The notes under the pieces were generated by a model. That model was not told the origin of the DNA, searched no databases, and saw nothing but the letters and a program-made list of their open reading frames with translations. 64,000 bases of DNA from a bacterium HR33 (GTDB taxonomy: Bacteria > Gemmatimonadota > Gemmatimonadetes > Gemmatimonadales > GWC2-71-9): the NCBI GenBank assembly GCA_002923375.1, contig BEIJ01000002.1:789608-853607 (forward strand). Direction: 5' to 3'. Below are positions 34,746 through 44,721 of the stretch, piece after piece. The translations under genes and the position numbers were made by a program. Numbering within the stretch: the first letter of the stretch is position 1; each line of letters begins with the position of its first letter.

Positions 34746-35168
34746 ATGTTCCGCACTCGCACGCTCTTTGCCGCTGGATTCGCCGCACTCAGCGTCCTCT
34801 TGTCCGGTTGCGACATCTTTGGGGGAGGTCACACCGGAACCTACGTGCTGAAAACCGTAAACGGGAAACCGCTGCCCGCCGTGATCCTCGAGATCATCGG
34901 TACCTACAAGGCGGAGATCACGGCGGGATCGGTCACTCTGAACGAAGACAACACTTTCAGCGCGTCCATAACATTTCGGGAAACGGAAGGCAGCACTGTA
35001 AGAACGCAGACCGAAACCGACTCCGGCACATACACCATCTCGGGCAATACCATAACCTTCACCTCCCCGGGAACCGGCCCCGCATTCACAGGCACACTGT
35101 CCGGGGGCACCCTCACGGTTACCACGGAAGAAGACGACATAACGTTAGTATTGGTGTTCGAGAAGTAG
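34746..35168 (+). CDS. Small lipoprotein, lipocalin-like beta fold
   Basis: A 140-residue lipoprotein (lipobox LLSGC). The mature part TGTYVLKTVNGKPLPAVI, then VTLNEDNTFSASITF and GTYTISGNTITFTSPG, follows the pattern of lipocalin-like domains in Bacteroidetes/Gemmatimonadota lipoproteins. ATG 34746 is chosen because it starts the signal peptide; 18 codons upstream in frame are unlikely. Between 34556 and 34745 I see only an 8-bp-arm inverted repeat (34622-34651). Confidence 0.7.
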   Translation: MFRTRTLFAAGFAALSVLLSGCDIFGGGHTGTYVLKTVNGKPLPAVILEIIGTYKAEITAGSVTLNEDNTFSASITFRETEGSTVRTQTETDSGTYTISGNTITFTSPGTGPAFTGTLSGGTLTVTTEEDDITLVLVFEK

Positions 35169-35323
35169 GAAGTCACCAAAAGGCCGAGTAGTCCGGCCGG
35201 CGCTACGTACGCTCAACGCTAGCAGCAGGCGAACCGCTGCCGCTCCGGGGCGGGTATTTCTGGCCGGACACCACGAGCCGAAGCTGGAAGCAATTCAGGA
35301 GGTCTGCTACAGGAGGTGTACCT

Positions 35324-35758
35324 ATGGAAAGATCGCTCAAAGCTCTCACGCTCGTACTAGCCCTGCTGGGCGCTACCGCCTGCTATCACGCTACGATAGA
35401 CACCGGAAGGCCGCCGTCACCTCAGACGATCGAACGACCGTGGGCAACCAGCCTCATCTACGGGCTGGTTCCCCCGCCCGTGGTCGAGACCGCCTCCCGC
35501 TGTCCCAACGGCGTATCGCGCGTCGAAACCCAAATCACGTTTCTCAACTGGCTCGTCGGCCAGCTGACCCTGGGGATCTACACGCCAATGTGGATCAAGG
35601 TGACTTGCGCCGCAGCCAGCTCCGAAGATGGCGCAGCTCTCAACGACAAGCTTGTGATCGATAGCAAAGCCGATTTGGCGTCCAAACAGCTGGCCCTCAC
35701 CATGGCCGCCAGGCGATCGGCGGAACTGGGCCAGCCCATCTGGATCGCTTTCCGCTGA
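35324..35758 (+). CDS. Bor/Iss-like lipoprotein
   Basis: A 144-residue lipoprotein with lipobox GATAC and a mature start CYHATIDTGRPPSP. The segments WATSLIYGLVPPP, CPNGVSRVETQITFLN and GIYTPMWIKV resemble the Bor protein family, first known from phage lambda and found widely as outer-membrane lipoproteins. A strong AGGAGGTG ribosome site precedes the ATG. Confidence 0.68.
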   Translation: MERSLKALTLVLALLGATACYHATIDTGRPPSPQTIERPWATSLIYGLVPPPVVETASRCPNGVSRVETQITFLNWLVGQLTLGIYTPMWIKVTCAAASSEDGAALNDKLVIDSKADLASKQLALTMAARRSAELGQPIWIAFR

Positions 35759-35902
35759 CTGACCAAAGGAGAGCGGGAGCAGCACAGGGTCGGCCCCGGG
35801 GAAAACCCGTCCCGGAGGCCGCCCTGTCGCTGGCCACTTTGAGCGGTATCCCGCCCTCGCTTGCAGTGGAGCGCCGCTGCAACTAACGTTCAGCACGCTA
35901 CC

Positions 35903-35919
35903 GGCGGCTTTTGGCCGCC
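35903..35919 (+). terminator. Rho-independent-like terminator after the Bor-like gene
   Basis: GGCGGC and GCCGCC (6-bp stem, loop TTTTG) are followed about 11 bases later by a run of eight T (35930-35937). The gap before the T run makes it imperfect. Confidence 0.45.
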
Positions 35920-35965
35920 TTGAAATCGGTTTTTTTTCAACCCCTTTTCTCGTTCAAACGATCGC

Positions 35966-37111
35966 ATGACTGCCCCGAGCACTACCACATTCCCTGCCAA
36001 AGGACTGGAAGGCGTGGTCGCGACACAGTCCGCCATCTCCTACGTGGACGGAGAGGCCGGCCGGCTGATCTACCGAGGCTACGACATAGACGACCTCGCC
36101 CGCCACTCCACCTTCGAAGAAACCGCATACTTGCTGATGATCGGCCGGCTGCCCACCCGGTCCGAGCTGAAGGAGTTCGCCGCCCAACTAAAGGCGGCGC
36201 AGCGGCTGGACAAAGTCACCTTGAGGGTGATCAAAGACGCCCCGCCGGGCTCGCGCCCCATGAACGTCCTCCGGACGGCCACCAGCGCCACGGTCTACAC
36301 CGACCCGGACAAGGGCGACAATTCCCCGGAGGCGGAATTGCGCAAGTCGATCCGCCTGCTGGCCAAGGTGCCCACCATTATCGCCACCTTCCACCGCCTC
36401 CGTTCCGGCCAGCGACCCCTTACACCGAGAAAGAGCCTCTCACTGGCAGCCAACTTTCTCTACCTTCTCACCGGAGAGGTGCCGGAGCAGGAAGTCGCCC
36501 GAGCTTTCGACGTGGCCCTGATCCTGCACGCGGACCACGAGCTCAACGCCTCGACCTTCACCGCCCGAGTGATCGCAGCCACCCTGATGGACGTCCACGG
36601 AGCGGTGACCGGAGCCATGGCTGCTCTGGCGGGACCGCTCCACGGCGGAGCCAACATGGAAGTAATGAAGATGCTCCTGGAAATAGACCAGCCCGAACGG
36701 GCGGAGCGGTGGATCCTCGAACGCCTGGCTGCGAAACAAAAGATCATGGGATTCGGCCACCGGGTCTACCGGACCGAAGATCCCAGAGCCAGGCACCTGA
36801 GGAAAATGTCGGAAGAGATGGGCAAAAAGCTCGGCCAGCCCAAGTGGTACGAGATCTCCCGCAAGATCGAGGAAGTGGTGATGCGCGAAAAGGGACTCTA
36901 CTGCAACGTGGATTTCTACTCCGCGTCCCTCTATTACGTGATGGGTATTCCCGTGGATCTCTACACGCCGATCTTCGCGATGTCACGCGTGGCCGGTTGG
37001 TGCGCCCATATCCTGGAACAACACTCCGACAACCGCCTGATCCGGCCCCGGGCCGAGTACACGGGACCGCTCGGCCTGGCGTACGTACCCCTCAACCGGC
37101 GCGGCCGATGA
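35966..37111 (+). CDS. gltA: Citrate synthase
   Basis: A 381-residue enzyme of the short citrate/2-methylcitrate synthase type. [23 protein letters not shown] and MGFGHRVYR carry the active-site His residues, and NVDFYSA the catalytic Asp. It condenses oxaloacetate and acetyl-CoA, the entry to the TCA cycle. A methylcitrate synthase role is less likely, since isocitrate dehydrogenase follows with an ATGA overlap. Confidence 0.92.
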   Translation: MTAPSTTTFPAKGLEGVVATQSAISYVDGEAGRLIYRGYDIDDLARHSTFEETAYLLMIGRLPTRSELKEFAAQLKAAQRLDKVTLRVIKDAPPGSRPMNVLRTATSATVYTDPDKGDNSPEAELRKSIRLLAKVPTIIATFHRLRSGQRPLTPRKSLSLAANFLYLLTGEVPEQEVARAFDVALILHADHELNASTFTARVIAATLMDVHGAVTGAMAALAGPLHGGANMEVMKMLLEIDQPERAERWILERLAAKQKIMGFGHRVYRTEDPRARHLRKMSEEMGKKLGQPKWYEISRKIEEVVMREKGLYCNVDFYSASLYYVMGIPVDLYTPIFAMSRVAGWCAHILEQHSDNRLIRPRAEYTGPLGLAYVPLNRRGR

Positions 37112-38319
37112 ACGGGCACCTCATCGAGTGGCGGGACGGGCGCTGGATCGTCCCCGACGACCCCGTAATCCCGTTCATCGAAGGAGACGGGACCGGGCCC
37201 GATATCTGGCGGGCGGCAAGGAGAGTCTTCGACGCCGCGGTGGAAAAGGTCTCCGGCGGAAAACGCAAGGTGATCTGGAAAGAAGTGCTGGCGGGAGAAA
37301 AGGCATACCGGGAAACTGGCGAGTGGCTTCCCGAAAGCACCCTGGAGGAGATTCAGGAGCACCGCATCGCGATCAAAGGGCCGCTCACCACGCCGGTGGG
37401 GACCGGGATCCGGTCGCTCAACGTGGCACTGCGCCAGAAGCTGGATCTCTATGCCTGCGTTCGGCCGGTGCGATACTTCCGCGGCGTACCGTCGCCCATG
37501 AAAGAACCCCACAAGCTCGACGTGGTGATCTTCCGGGAGAATATCGAGGACGTTTACGCCGGAATCGAGTTTCGGGCGGGGAGCGAAGCGGCGGAAAAAC
37601 TCCGGACCTTTTTGGAATCTTCGTTCGGCGCCAAGATCAGGCCGCAAAGCGCTATCGGAATAAAGCCTATGAGCGCCTTCAATTCCAAGCGCCTGGTAGC
37701 CCGCGCCATCCGCTACGCCATCGAAAGAGGGCGGCCGTCGGTAACCTTGGTCCACAAGGGTAACATCATGAAGTTCACCGAAGGCGCATTCCGAGACTGG
37801 GGTTACGAGGTGGCCCGCGAGCAGTTCGCCGATCGCACGGTACCGGAGTCCGAGCTCGCTTCGCTCCCGGCGGGGGCCGGCGGCCGCGTGGTAATCAAGG
37901 ACCGAATCGCAGACTCGATGTTCCAGCAGGTGCTCTTGAGACCGGATGAATACTCGGTGATCGCAACTCCCAATCTCAACGGCGACTATCTGTCGGATGC
38001 CTGCGCCGCTCAGGTGGGAGGACTAGGCATGGCCCCGGGGGCCAACATGGGAGACGGCTATGCCGTTTTCGAAGCTACCCATGGGACCGCACCCAAATAC
38101 GCCGGCCAAGACAAGGTAAATCCGAGCAGCGTGATACTCTCGGGCGTGATGATGTTCCAGGAGCTCGGCTGGAACGACGTGGCGGAAGCCATAATACGGG
38201 GGATCGAAGGAGCTATAGCGGACCGCACGGTGACCTACGATTTGGCACGGCAGATGCCGGGGGCCACCGAGGTGCCCACCTCCGGCTTCGCCGAAGCTAT
38301 AATAAAGCACCTACTCTAG
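37108..38319 (+). CDS. icd: NADP-type isocitrate dehydrogenase
   Basis: A 403-residue enzyme. GDGTGPDIW, the substrate serine region [26 protein letters not shown] and the metal-binding [13 protein letters not shown] identify it. [11 protein letters not shown] and the tail match the long-form bacterial Icd. The ATG at 37108 overlaps the citrate synthase stop; the longer upstream frame is a shadow. It produces 2-oxoglutarate. Confidence 0.92.
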   Translation: MNGHLIEWRDGRWIVPDDPVIPFIEGDGTGPDIWRAARRVFDAAVEKVSGGKRKVIWKEVLAGEKAYRETGEWLPESTLEEIQEHRIAIKGPLTTPVGTGIRSLNVALRQKLDLYACVRPVRYFRGVPSPMKEPHKLDVVIFRENIEDVYAGIEFRAGSEAAEKLRTFLESSFGAKIRPQSAIGIKPMSAFNSKRLVARAIRYAIERGRPSVTLVHKGNIMKFTEGAFRDWGYEVAREQFADRTVPESELASLPAGAGGRVVIKDRIADSMFQQVLLRPDEYSVIATPNLNGDYLSDACAAQVGGLGMAPGANMGDGYAVFEATHGTAPKYAGQDKVNPSSVILSGVMMFQELGWNDVAEAIIRGIEGAIADRTVTYDLARQMPGATEVPTSGFAEAIIKHLL

Positions 38320-38331
38320 GAGCGAAGCCGC

Positions 38332-39822
38332 GTGAACTCGACGGTCAAGGTAGTGCCGCTGGAAAGGGTCCCCACACCGCTCCTGGCGGTGCTGGTGGGG
38401 ACCCTCGACGACAAACTGCCCACCAGCCTGTTGAGCCTGGACGAACTGTTGGGCGACGCCTTGTCCCGCGCAGTAGCGCAGCGGGATTTCACCGGCGAAC
38501 GGGACAGCACGCAGTTGTTCTACGCCCCGCGAGGACCGCGCCGCGTGCTGTTGGTGGGGATGGGCAAACTGACCGAAATAACCAGGGGCGCCGTAAGGCG
38601 GGCGGCGGCGGTGGCGGCCCGCCGGGCGATCGGGTTAGGGGTGGACAGCATAGCCTTCCACGTTCCACACGAGTTTAGAGGTGGCGTGACTCCAGAAACT
38701 CTCGGTCAGGTGTTGGTAGAAGGCGCTATGCAGGGCGCCTGGCAGTTCAACGCCCTCAGAGCCGCCGGAGAAAAGAAGCCGCCGCTCAAGAACGTGGAGC
38801 TTATCGCCGCCCGGGAAGAAAGACCCGAGATGGACCGCGGCCGTACCATCGGCCAGGCAATAGCCATCGGTCACAAACTGGCCCGGAACCTTCAGGCGCT
38901 GCCGGGGAACATCTGTACCCCCGAGTACCTGGCCAACGTTGCCCGCCAATTGGCAAAGGCCTATGGCTTCAAAGTGACCGTCATGAACGCAGCCCAATTG
39001 CAGCGCGAAGGTTTCGGCGCCCTCTTGGCGGTAGCCCAGGGAAGCGTTCAAGAGCCGCGCTTCATCGTTCTGGAGTACCGGGGGGCGGGCAGGGAAGCAC
39101 CGATCTGCCTCATAGGGAAGGGGATCACCTTCGACTCCGGCGGTATCTCCATCAAGCCGTCCGAGAAGATGGACGAGATGAAATACGACATGTCGGGCGC
39201 AGCCGCCGTCCTCGGGACGTTCGAGATGCTGGGGCAGCTCAAGCCTCCGGTCAACGTGGTGGGTGCAATTCCCGCCACTGAAAATCTTCCTTCGGGATCG
39301 GCCATCAAGCCGGGAGACGTGGTGCGCAGTCACTTCGGCAAGATGATAGAGATCGTGAACACCGATGCCGAAGGCCGGCTGATCCTGGCCGATGCCCTCT
39401 CGTATGTGCGGCGTTTCAAGCCGGCCTGCGTGATCGATGCGGCAACTCTGACCGGCGCGGTGGTGATCGGATTGGGGCACCACGCGTCGGGCCTCATGGG
39501 AAACGACGACCAGTTGATCGAGGAGGTCCGGCTGGCCGGCGAGCGGGCCGGGGAACGATGCTGGCCGCTTCCCCTGTGGGACGAATACCGCGAGCAGAAC
39601 AAGTCGGACATCGCAGACGTCAAGAACTCCGGCGGAAGGCCGGCCGGAAGCATCACAGCCGGGTGGTTCCTGCGAGAATTCGTGGACGGATTCCCCTGGG
39701 CGCACTTGGACATCGCGGGCACAGCGTGGACCGACAAGGATCAGCCACCCATGGCCAAAGGCCCCACCGGCGTGGGAGTGCGCCTGTTCAGCGAGTTCAT
39801 CTTGGGACGCGTGCGCGGGTGA
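38332..39822 (+). CDS. pepA: Leucyl aminopeptidase (M17)
   Basis: A 496-residue cytosolic aminopeptidase. The metal ligands are in GKGITFDSGGISIKP, KYDMSGAA and the signature NTDAEGRL. The start is GTG 38332, 12 bp after icd. It removes N-terminal residues from peptides. The stop overlaps the next gene as GTGA. Confidence 0.93.
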   Translation: MNSTVKVVPLERVPTPLLAVLVGTLDDKLPTSLLSLDELLGDALSRAVAQRDFTGERDSTQLFYAPRGPRRVLLVGMGKLTEITRGAVRRAAAVAARRAIGLGVDSIAFHVPHEFRGGVTPETLGQVLVEGAMQGAWQFNALRAAGEKKPPLKNVELIAAREERPEMDRGRTIGQAIAIGHKLARNLQALPGNICTPEYLANVARQLAKAYGFKVTVMNAAQLQREGFGALLAVAQGSVQEPRFIVLEYRGAGREAPICLIGKGITFDSGGISIKPSEKMDEMKYDMSGAAAVLGTFEMLGQLKPPVNVVGAIPATENLPSGSAIKPGDVVRSHFGKMIEIVNTDAEGRLILADALSYVRRFKPACVIDAATLTGAVVIGLGHHASGLMGNDDQLIEEVRLAGERAGERCWPLPLWDEYREQNKSDIADVKNSGGRPAGSITAGWFLREFVDGFPWAHLDIAGTAWTDKDQPPMAKGPTGVGVRLFSEFILGRVRG

Positions 39823-41645
39823 ACCAGGTTCGCTGGCTCGAGCGAACCGCCATCGCCGTCTTCGCCTCGCTCGCCGCCACGATACCCCATCAGCTAGCAG
39901 CCGCGCCGGCCTTTCTGCCTCAGGCCGACACCGTCAGGCTCCCAACCGCGGCGGCAGAAGATTGGCCCTACCTGGAGCGGGGCATCCTGCCCATGATACC
40001 TGCCCAGGTACCCTCAGGACCGATGGCACCAGGAAGCCGTTACACCTTCACCCGTGACTCGATTCTCTGGTCGGGAGCCCAAACTTTGGCGGACCTGCTG
40101 GCCACGATTCCGGGAGTGTACGTGGCGCGTGGAGGCTTCCTGGGACTTCCGGAATACATTGCGTACGCCGGCAGAGGAGCCGCCGCCCTGGAGCTCTACT
40201 GGGACGGACTGCCGATTTATCCCCTGGGCCCGGACTCCGTGCACCTGGATGCCGGCCGCATATCGCTCAATTATCTCCGCCGCGTCGATGTGGAAGTCCT
40301 ACCCGGGACACTGCGAGTTTATCTCGTTTCCGAAAGGCATGAGACGACCGAAACACGCTCGCTCATCCGAGTGCTGAGCGGAGACTTCAGAACGGCGTCC
40401 TATACCGGACTCTTCCAGCAGCGGTGGAAGAACGGCTTGGGCTTGGACCTCGCGGGGAATTTTCTCGGCACCCGAGGGGCGAGCGGGCCCAACCGCGACG
40501 ATCAGGCTTTCGACCTGTGGGCCAAAGGGGAATGGCTCGCCGGCCCTACCGCCGGAGTAAGCTACCAGTTGCGCCGCCAGCAGTACGACCGCGATCCGGT
40601 AACCCAGAGCCGGGATCCGGGGGCGGTTCCGGTAGCTGAGCGGATAGCGGCGCAGCACGGGGCCCGCACCGATGTGCTTTTCGAAATCTTCGCCGCCAGC
40701 CGGCCCTTCGGGATGGGCTTCGGCACCCGAGCGGGCCTGGGATTCAGCTCTTGGACCAACGATTCGGTACTGGGTGAGCGGCACCTTCGACAAGGTTACT
40801 TGTCAGCGGGATACCGGACACCCGATCTCACCGCCGAACTCCGAGGAAGACTCGCCGACGCCCGTACCCCCTCGCAACTGGAAGCCCGGGTAGGATGGAT
40901 TCCGGTCCCCGGCCTGGTGCTGTCGGGAGACGCAAGCTGGAGCAGACATTCCCGCCATCGCCGCTCCCTTGTGGCACGAGGGACTGCCGCGCTATACCGG
41001 GGCCCTCTCTGGCTGTCGGGAGAAATAGTCTATCAGGACCGAGTCCAGGCCCCCGCTCTGGAAGACGATACCGCCCAGCTTGCGGTAGATTGGAGCCTAA
41101 AGCTCGGCCTCCGCGAAGGGCCGATCACCGGGTTCGTGGGGCTGGTGCACCGAGATCACTACGTTCCGCTACCGTTCGGGGAGCTGAAGGTGGTTCCCTT
41201 GTCGAATCCCGCAGCGGAAAGGCTGGATCTGGTCGCGGCAGTACGCATCCAACCGCTCCAGCCTTTGGTCTTGGAGGGCTGGTACACCGACCCTGTGGAC
41301 CCGCCGGCGGCGGCAGCGGATTTCCAGCCACCCACCCATGCGAGGGTACAGCTGACCTTCCGTTCCAAGTTCTGGCGCACCTTTCGCAGCGGAGCGTTTG
41401 ACCTGAAAGTTCAGGTAGGCATGGAGTCGTGGAGCAGCGGAGTAGCAGGTGCCACGCCGGAAGGCACTCCCATAGCCCTCGAGGGCGTCACCTTCTCGGA
41501 GGCTCTGGTGGCTTTCCAGATCGTGGATTTCACCATGTTTTGGACTCTGAAAGACGCTCTCAACGTGAGGAAACAGTACGTGCCCGGACTCGGCTATCCC
41601 AACAACGCGCAGCTCTTTGGGGTGCGCTGGGAGTTCCGCAACTGA
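39819..41645 (+). CDS. Outer-membrane receptor-like protein with TonB plug
   Basis: A 608-residue exported protein with a signal peptide (about 1-32). A plug-like domain contains TLADLLATIPGVYVARGGF and LELYWDGLPIY, then about 400 residues of alternating beta strands typical of a barrel, ending in aromatic GVRWEFRN with a penultimate Arg. The plug is short, and the barrel smaller than in siderophore receptors. The GTG at 39819 overlaps pepA. The ligand is unknown. Confidence 0.7.
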   Translation: MNQVRWLERTAIAVFASLAATIPHQLAAAPAFLPQADTVRLPTAAAEDWPYLERGILPMIPAQVPSGPMAPGSRYTFTRDSILWSGAQTLADLLATIPGVYVARGGFLGLPEYIAYAGRGAAALELYWDGLPIYPLGPDSVHLDAGRISLNYLRRVDVEVLPGTLRVYLVSERHETTETRSLIRVLSGDFRTASYTGLFQQRWKNGLGLDLAGNFLGTRGASGPNRDDQAFDLWAKGEWLAGPTAGVSYQLRRQQYDRDPVTQSRDPGAVPVAERIAAQHGARTDVLFEIFAASRPFGMGFGTRAGLGFSSWTNDSVLGERHLRQGYLSAGYRTPDLTAELRGRLADARTPSQLEARVGWIPVPGLVLSGDASWSRHSRHRRSLVARGTAALYRGPLWLSGEIVYQDRVQAPALEDDTAQLAVDWSLKLGLREGPITGFVGLVHRDHYVPLPFGELKVVPLSNPAAERLDLVAAVRIQPLQPLVLEGWYTDPVDPPAAAADFQPPTHARVQLTFRSKFWRTFRSGAFDLKVQVGMESWSSGVAGATPEGTPIALEGVTFSEALVAFQIVDFTMFWTLKDALNVRKQYVPGLGYPNNAQLFGVRWEFRN

Positions 41646-41779
41646 GTGGTGCCGGTACGCGCTGTCCTACCGAGGATTCCGGACGGCAGTGCGCTACCCA
41701 TCGCCGGCGCGCTTTTGACGCGGAGCCCTCCCGGCGGTACGTTGCTTGGCCTGATCGCAGCAGGGGAGGGTGAACCTTC

Positions 41780-42655
41780 GTGATCAGATCTATGACAGGT
41801 TACGGCATGGCCGATGCCGCGGTGGCGGGAGGGAGGCTGCAAGTGGAAATCCGGTCTCTCAATCACCGTCACCTCAATCTACAGTTGAGACTGCCGCCTG
41901 AATTGGGGCCGTCGGAAACGCAGATTCGAGATCTGGTACGCGACCGCATATACCGGGGATCGGTTACTGTGACCGCCAGCTGGCTGGCTCTCCCGCCCGG
42001 TGCGGTATCTGTCAGGGTCGACCTGGAACGGGCCCGGCAGCTAGCCGAGGCGATGCGGCTGTTGAAAAGCGAGTTGAATTTGGCGGGAGAAGTGGAAGTA
42101 GGTCTCATAGCGAGACAGCCCGAGGTGGTCCTGGTGGAACATTCCAGCGGGCTGGAGATCGACCCCGCGGAAGTAGCGATTCCTTTCGAGGCCGCCCTGG
42201 AGGCTGTGATTGCCATGCGCCGGGTGGAGGGGGCGGCTCTGGCGGCGGAGCTGAACCGCATCCTGGACTCTCTCGAGAGAGGTCTGGAAGCGATCGAAAG
42301 GCGGGCACCGGAGCGGCTCTCCGCGGCGCGGGATCGCCTGCGTCGCGCCGTGGCCGAGCTCCTGGATCGCCCGCCCCCGGACGAGTTCCGCCTCGAACAG
42401 GAGCTGGCGCTGATCGCCGAACGGTTGGACATTCGGGAGGAAGTCGTACGGCTCAGGTCTCATATCGATGCGGCGCGCGGCGCGATTGCGGCGGAAGAGG
42501 CTCCCGGCAGAAAGCTCGCCTTTCTGGGCCAAGAGATGCTCCGGGAACTCAACACCATCGGCTCCAAAGCCCTGGACGAGGAGATCTCCCGGACGGTGAT
42601 CGCCATGAAGGGCGACGTGGACCGGTTCCGGGAACAGGTGGAGAACGTAGAGTGA
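41780..42655 (+). CDS. yicC: YicC-family endoribonuclease
   Basis: A 291-residue protein opening with IRSMTGYGMADA and carrying SLNHRHLNLQLRLP, then the C-terminal GRKLAFLGQEMLRELNTIGSKA segment, hallmarks of YicC. E. coli YicC is a ribonuclease that acts on small RNA. The start is GTG 41780 after GGGGAGGG. It overlaps gmk (GTGA), a widespread gene pairing. The 134 bp upstream contains nothing clear. Confidence 0.9.
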   Translation: MIRSMTGYGMADAAVAGGRLQVEIRSLNHRHLNLQLRLPPELGPSETQIRDLVRDRIYRGSVTVTASWLALPPGAVSVRVDLERARQLAEAMRLLKSELNLAGEVEVGLIARQPEVVLVEHSSGLEIDPAEVAIPFEAALEAVIAMRRVEGAALAAELNRILDSLERGLEAIERRAPERLSAARDRLRRAVAELLDRPPPDEFRLEQELALIAERLDIREEVVRLRSHIDAARGAIAAEEAPGRKLAFLGQEMLRELNTIGSKALDEEISRTVIAMKGDVDRFREQVENVE

Positions 42656-43296
42656 CTCCCTTCTTGCTGATTCTCTCGTCGCCTTCGGGGGCCGGTAAGA
42701 CCACCATCGCCAGGGCGCTGCTCGCCGCCCGGGACGATGTGGGGTACAGCATCTCGGCCACCACGCGGCCGCCGCGCCCCGGAGAAAAAGACGGGGTGGA
42801 CTACTACTTCGTGACCGAAGACGAGTTCCGGCGAAAGCGGGACGCGGGCGAATTTCTGGAGTGGGCCGAATACAGTGGATACCTCTACGGCACGCTTCGC
42901 TCGGAGGTGGACCGAGTCCTGGCGTCGGGAAAGCACGTGGTGCTGGACATCGACGTCCAGGGCGCCCGAGCTATCCGCGAGCGCCGGGACGACGTCGTGA
43001 GTATCTTTATACTGCCGCCGTCGGTGGAGGAGCTGCTGGCGCGCTTGGGAGGGCGGGGAGGCAACCCTCCCGCCGACCTGGAGCGGCGGTTGCGCAGGGC
43101 GGTGGAGGAAGTGGAGTGTGCCGCCGAGTATGACTATATAATTGTCAACGCGGACCGGACGCAGGCGGTGGCCGAAGTGGCGGCGATCCTCGAGGCGGAG
43201 GGGCGCAAGACCAGCCGCCAGGCGGATTTGCTGGCAGGCCTGGGCAGGTTTCAGCGAGAGTTGATCCAGGCAGCCGATCGTTTGTCTGGGAAGTAA
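42652..43296 (+). CDS. gmk: Guanylate kinase
   Basis: A 214-residue kinase with P-loop SSPSGAGKTTI, GMP-binding SATTRPPRPGEKDGVDYYF and GEFLEWAEYSG. It phosphorylates GMP to GDP. The start GTG 42652 overlaps yicC. Confidence 0.94.
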   Translation: MTPFLLILSSPSGAGKTTIARALLAARDDVGYSISATTRPPRPGEKDGVDYYFVTEDEFRRKRDAGEFLEWAEYSGYLYGTLRSEVDRVLASGKHVVLDIDVQGARAIRERRDDVVSIFILPPSVEELLARLGGRGGNPPADLERRLRRAVEEVECAAEYDYIIVNADRTQAVAEVAAILEAEGRKTSRQADLLAGLGRFQRELIQAADRLSGK

Positions 43297-43321
43297 GACG
43301 CACAGAGCACGGAGACTCGGT

Positions 43322-43534
43322 ATGCAGATATTCACCCCTACGGAGATAGCCCGGCGGGCGGGGAACAAGTACTTGGGCGTGCTGGTGGCCGCCAAGTTTG
43401 CCCGTTACGTCAACGAGTTCCCTCGGGATCCCTCGGTGGAGCCGGAAAAGAAGCTCACCACCAGAGCCCTCGAGGAGCTGGTAAGTGGCCGGCTCACTTA
43501 CCGGCTGGTTAGAAGGCGGCGGCACGAGACGTGA
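43322..43534 (+). CDS. rpoZ: RNA polymerase omega subunit
   Basis: A 70-residue protein, IFTPTEIARRAGNKYLGVLV then AAKFARYVN and KLTTRALEELVSGRL, matching omega, which helps assemble the beta' subunit. It lies between gmk and coaBC, the standard order. Confidence 0.88.
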   Translation: MQIFTPTEIARRAGNKYLGVLVAAKFARYVNEFPRDPSVEPEKKLTTRALEELVSGRLTYRLVRRRRHET

Positions 43535-44721
43535 GGCTGACCGGCCGGCGCGTCGTCTTGGGCGTGTCGGGCGGCATAGCCAGCTACAAAGCGTGCTTCG
43601 TTGCCCGGCGGTTGACCGAGGCGGGTGCCACTGTCGACGTGGTGCTGACCTCCTCCGCCGCCGAGTTTGTGAGGCCGGTTACCTTTGAAGGACTGACCGG
43701 GCGGCCGGTGCTCACCTCTCTTTGGGACCGGGACCGGGCCCTGGCCCATATAAGCCTCGCCAGAGACAGCGATCTGGTAATAGTCGCTCCCGCTACGGCC
43801 AACCTTATCGCCCGCGCTGCCCAGGGCATGGCGGACGATCTTTTGACGGCCATCCTTCTCGCCAGAAGGGGACCGGTGCTCTTTGCTCCGGCGATGAACG
43901 ACAAGATGTTCTCCCACCCGCAAACCCAGAAGAACCTGCAAGCACTGCGCGCCAGGGGATGGATCGCGGTGGGCCCGGAAACGGGGCCGCTGGCGGAAGG
44001 TTGGAGCGACGAGCCGGGCAGGATGAGCGAGCCCGAGAAAATCGCGGCGCACGCCGAACGGTTGCTCCGCTCGCCCCACAGTCGCTTGAACGGCAAGAAA
44101 GTGGTCGTCACCGCAGGCCCTACGCGGGAGCCGCTGGATCCGGTCAGGGTGATCACCAACCGTTCCAGCGGCAGAATGGGGTACGCCTTGGCCCGGGCGG
44201 CGTTCGCCCGAGGGGCGGAGGTGACCCTCATTTCGGGGCCCACGCTCTTGCCCTCACCGCCGGGCATAGAGCCGGTGCGGGTAGAAAGCACGGAAGAGAT
44301 GGCGAAAGCCGTTGCCGCCGCGCTCAAGAAGGCGGCAGTTTTGGTCATGGCGGCGGCTCCGGCCGACTTCAAGCCCGCTCGCACGGCCAAGGTCAAGCGC
44401 CCCCGGAGCGAGGGACCTGTCTCCTTGGAGTTGGAGCCTACGCCGGACATCCTGGAGAAAACCAGACCCCTTCGCAGGCGCTGCATAACCGTGGGCTTCG
44501 CCTTGGAGACCGGTCCCAATCTCGACCGAGCCAAAAAGAAGCTCGAAGAAAAAGGATTGGACCTCATCGTAGTGAACCGCGCCGACGAGCCGGGATCGGG
44601 GGCGGAAGTGGAAACCAACCGGGTGACCGTGATCGGAAAGAAGGGAAGGCAAACCCTTCCTCTGCTGGCCAAAGAGGAAGTGGCGGAGAAAATTTGGGAC
44701 GCGGTGGAGGAACTCCTTTGA
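43531..44721 (+). CDS. coaBC: Bifunctional phosphopantothenoylcysteine decarboxylase/synthase
   Basis: A 396-residue protein. The CoaC half has GVSGGIASYKACFVARRL, PATANLIARAAQGMADDL and the APAMNDKM motif. The CoaB half begins KKVVVTAGPTREPLDPVR with ITNRSSGRMGYALA. Two steps of CoA synthesis follow from this. The start is GTG 43531 overlapping rpoZ. Confidence 0.93.
   Translation: MRLTGRRVVLGVSGGIASYKACFVARRLTEAGATVDVVLTSSAAEFVRPVTFEGLTGRPVLTSLWDRDRALAHISLARDSDLVIVAPATANLIARAAQGMADDLLTAILLARRGPVLFAPAMNDKMFSHPQTQKNLQALRARGWIAVGPETGPLAEGWSDEPGRMSEPEKIAAHAERLLRSPHSRLNGKKVVVTAGPTREPLDPVRVITNRSSGRMGYALARAAFARGAEVTLISGPTLLPSPPGIEPVRVESTEEMAKAVAAALKKAAVLVMAAAPADFKPARTAKVKRPRSEGPVSLELEPTPDILEKTRPLRRRCITVGFALETGPNLDRAKKKLEEKGLDLIVVNRADEPGSGAEVETNRVTVIGKKGRQTLPLLAKEEVAEKIWDAVEELL

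Noticed and set aside
35911-37107. N-terminal extension of isocitrate dehydrogenase
   Set aside because: The frame is open because it shadows citrate synthase; the Icd domain starts at ATG 37108 with an ATGA overlap.
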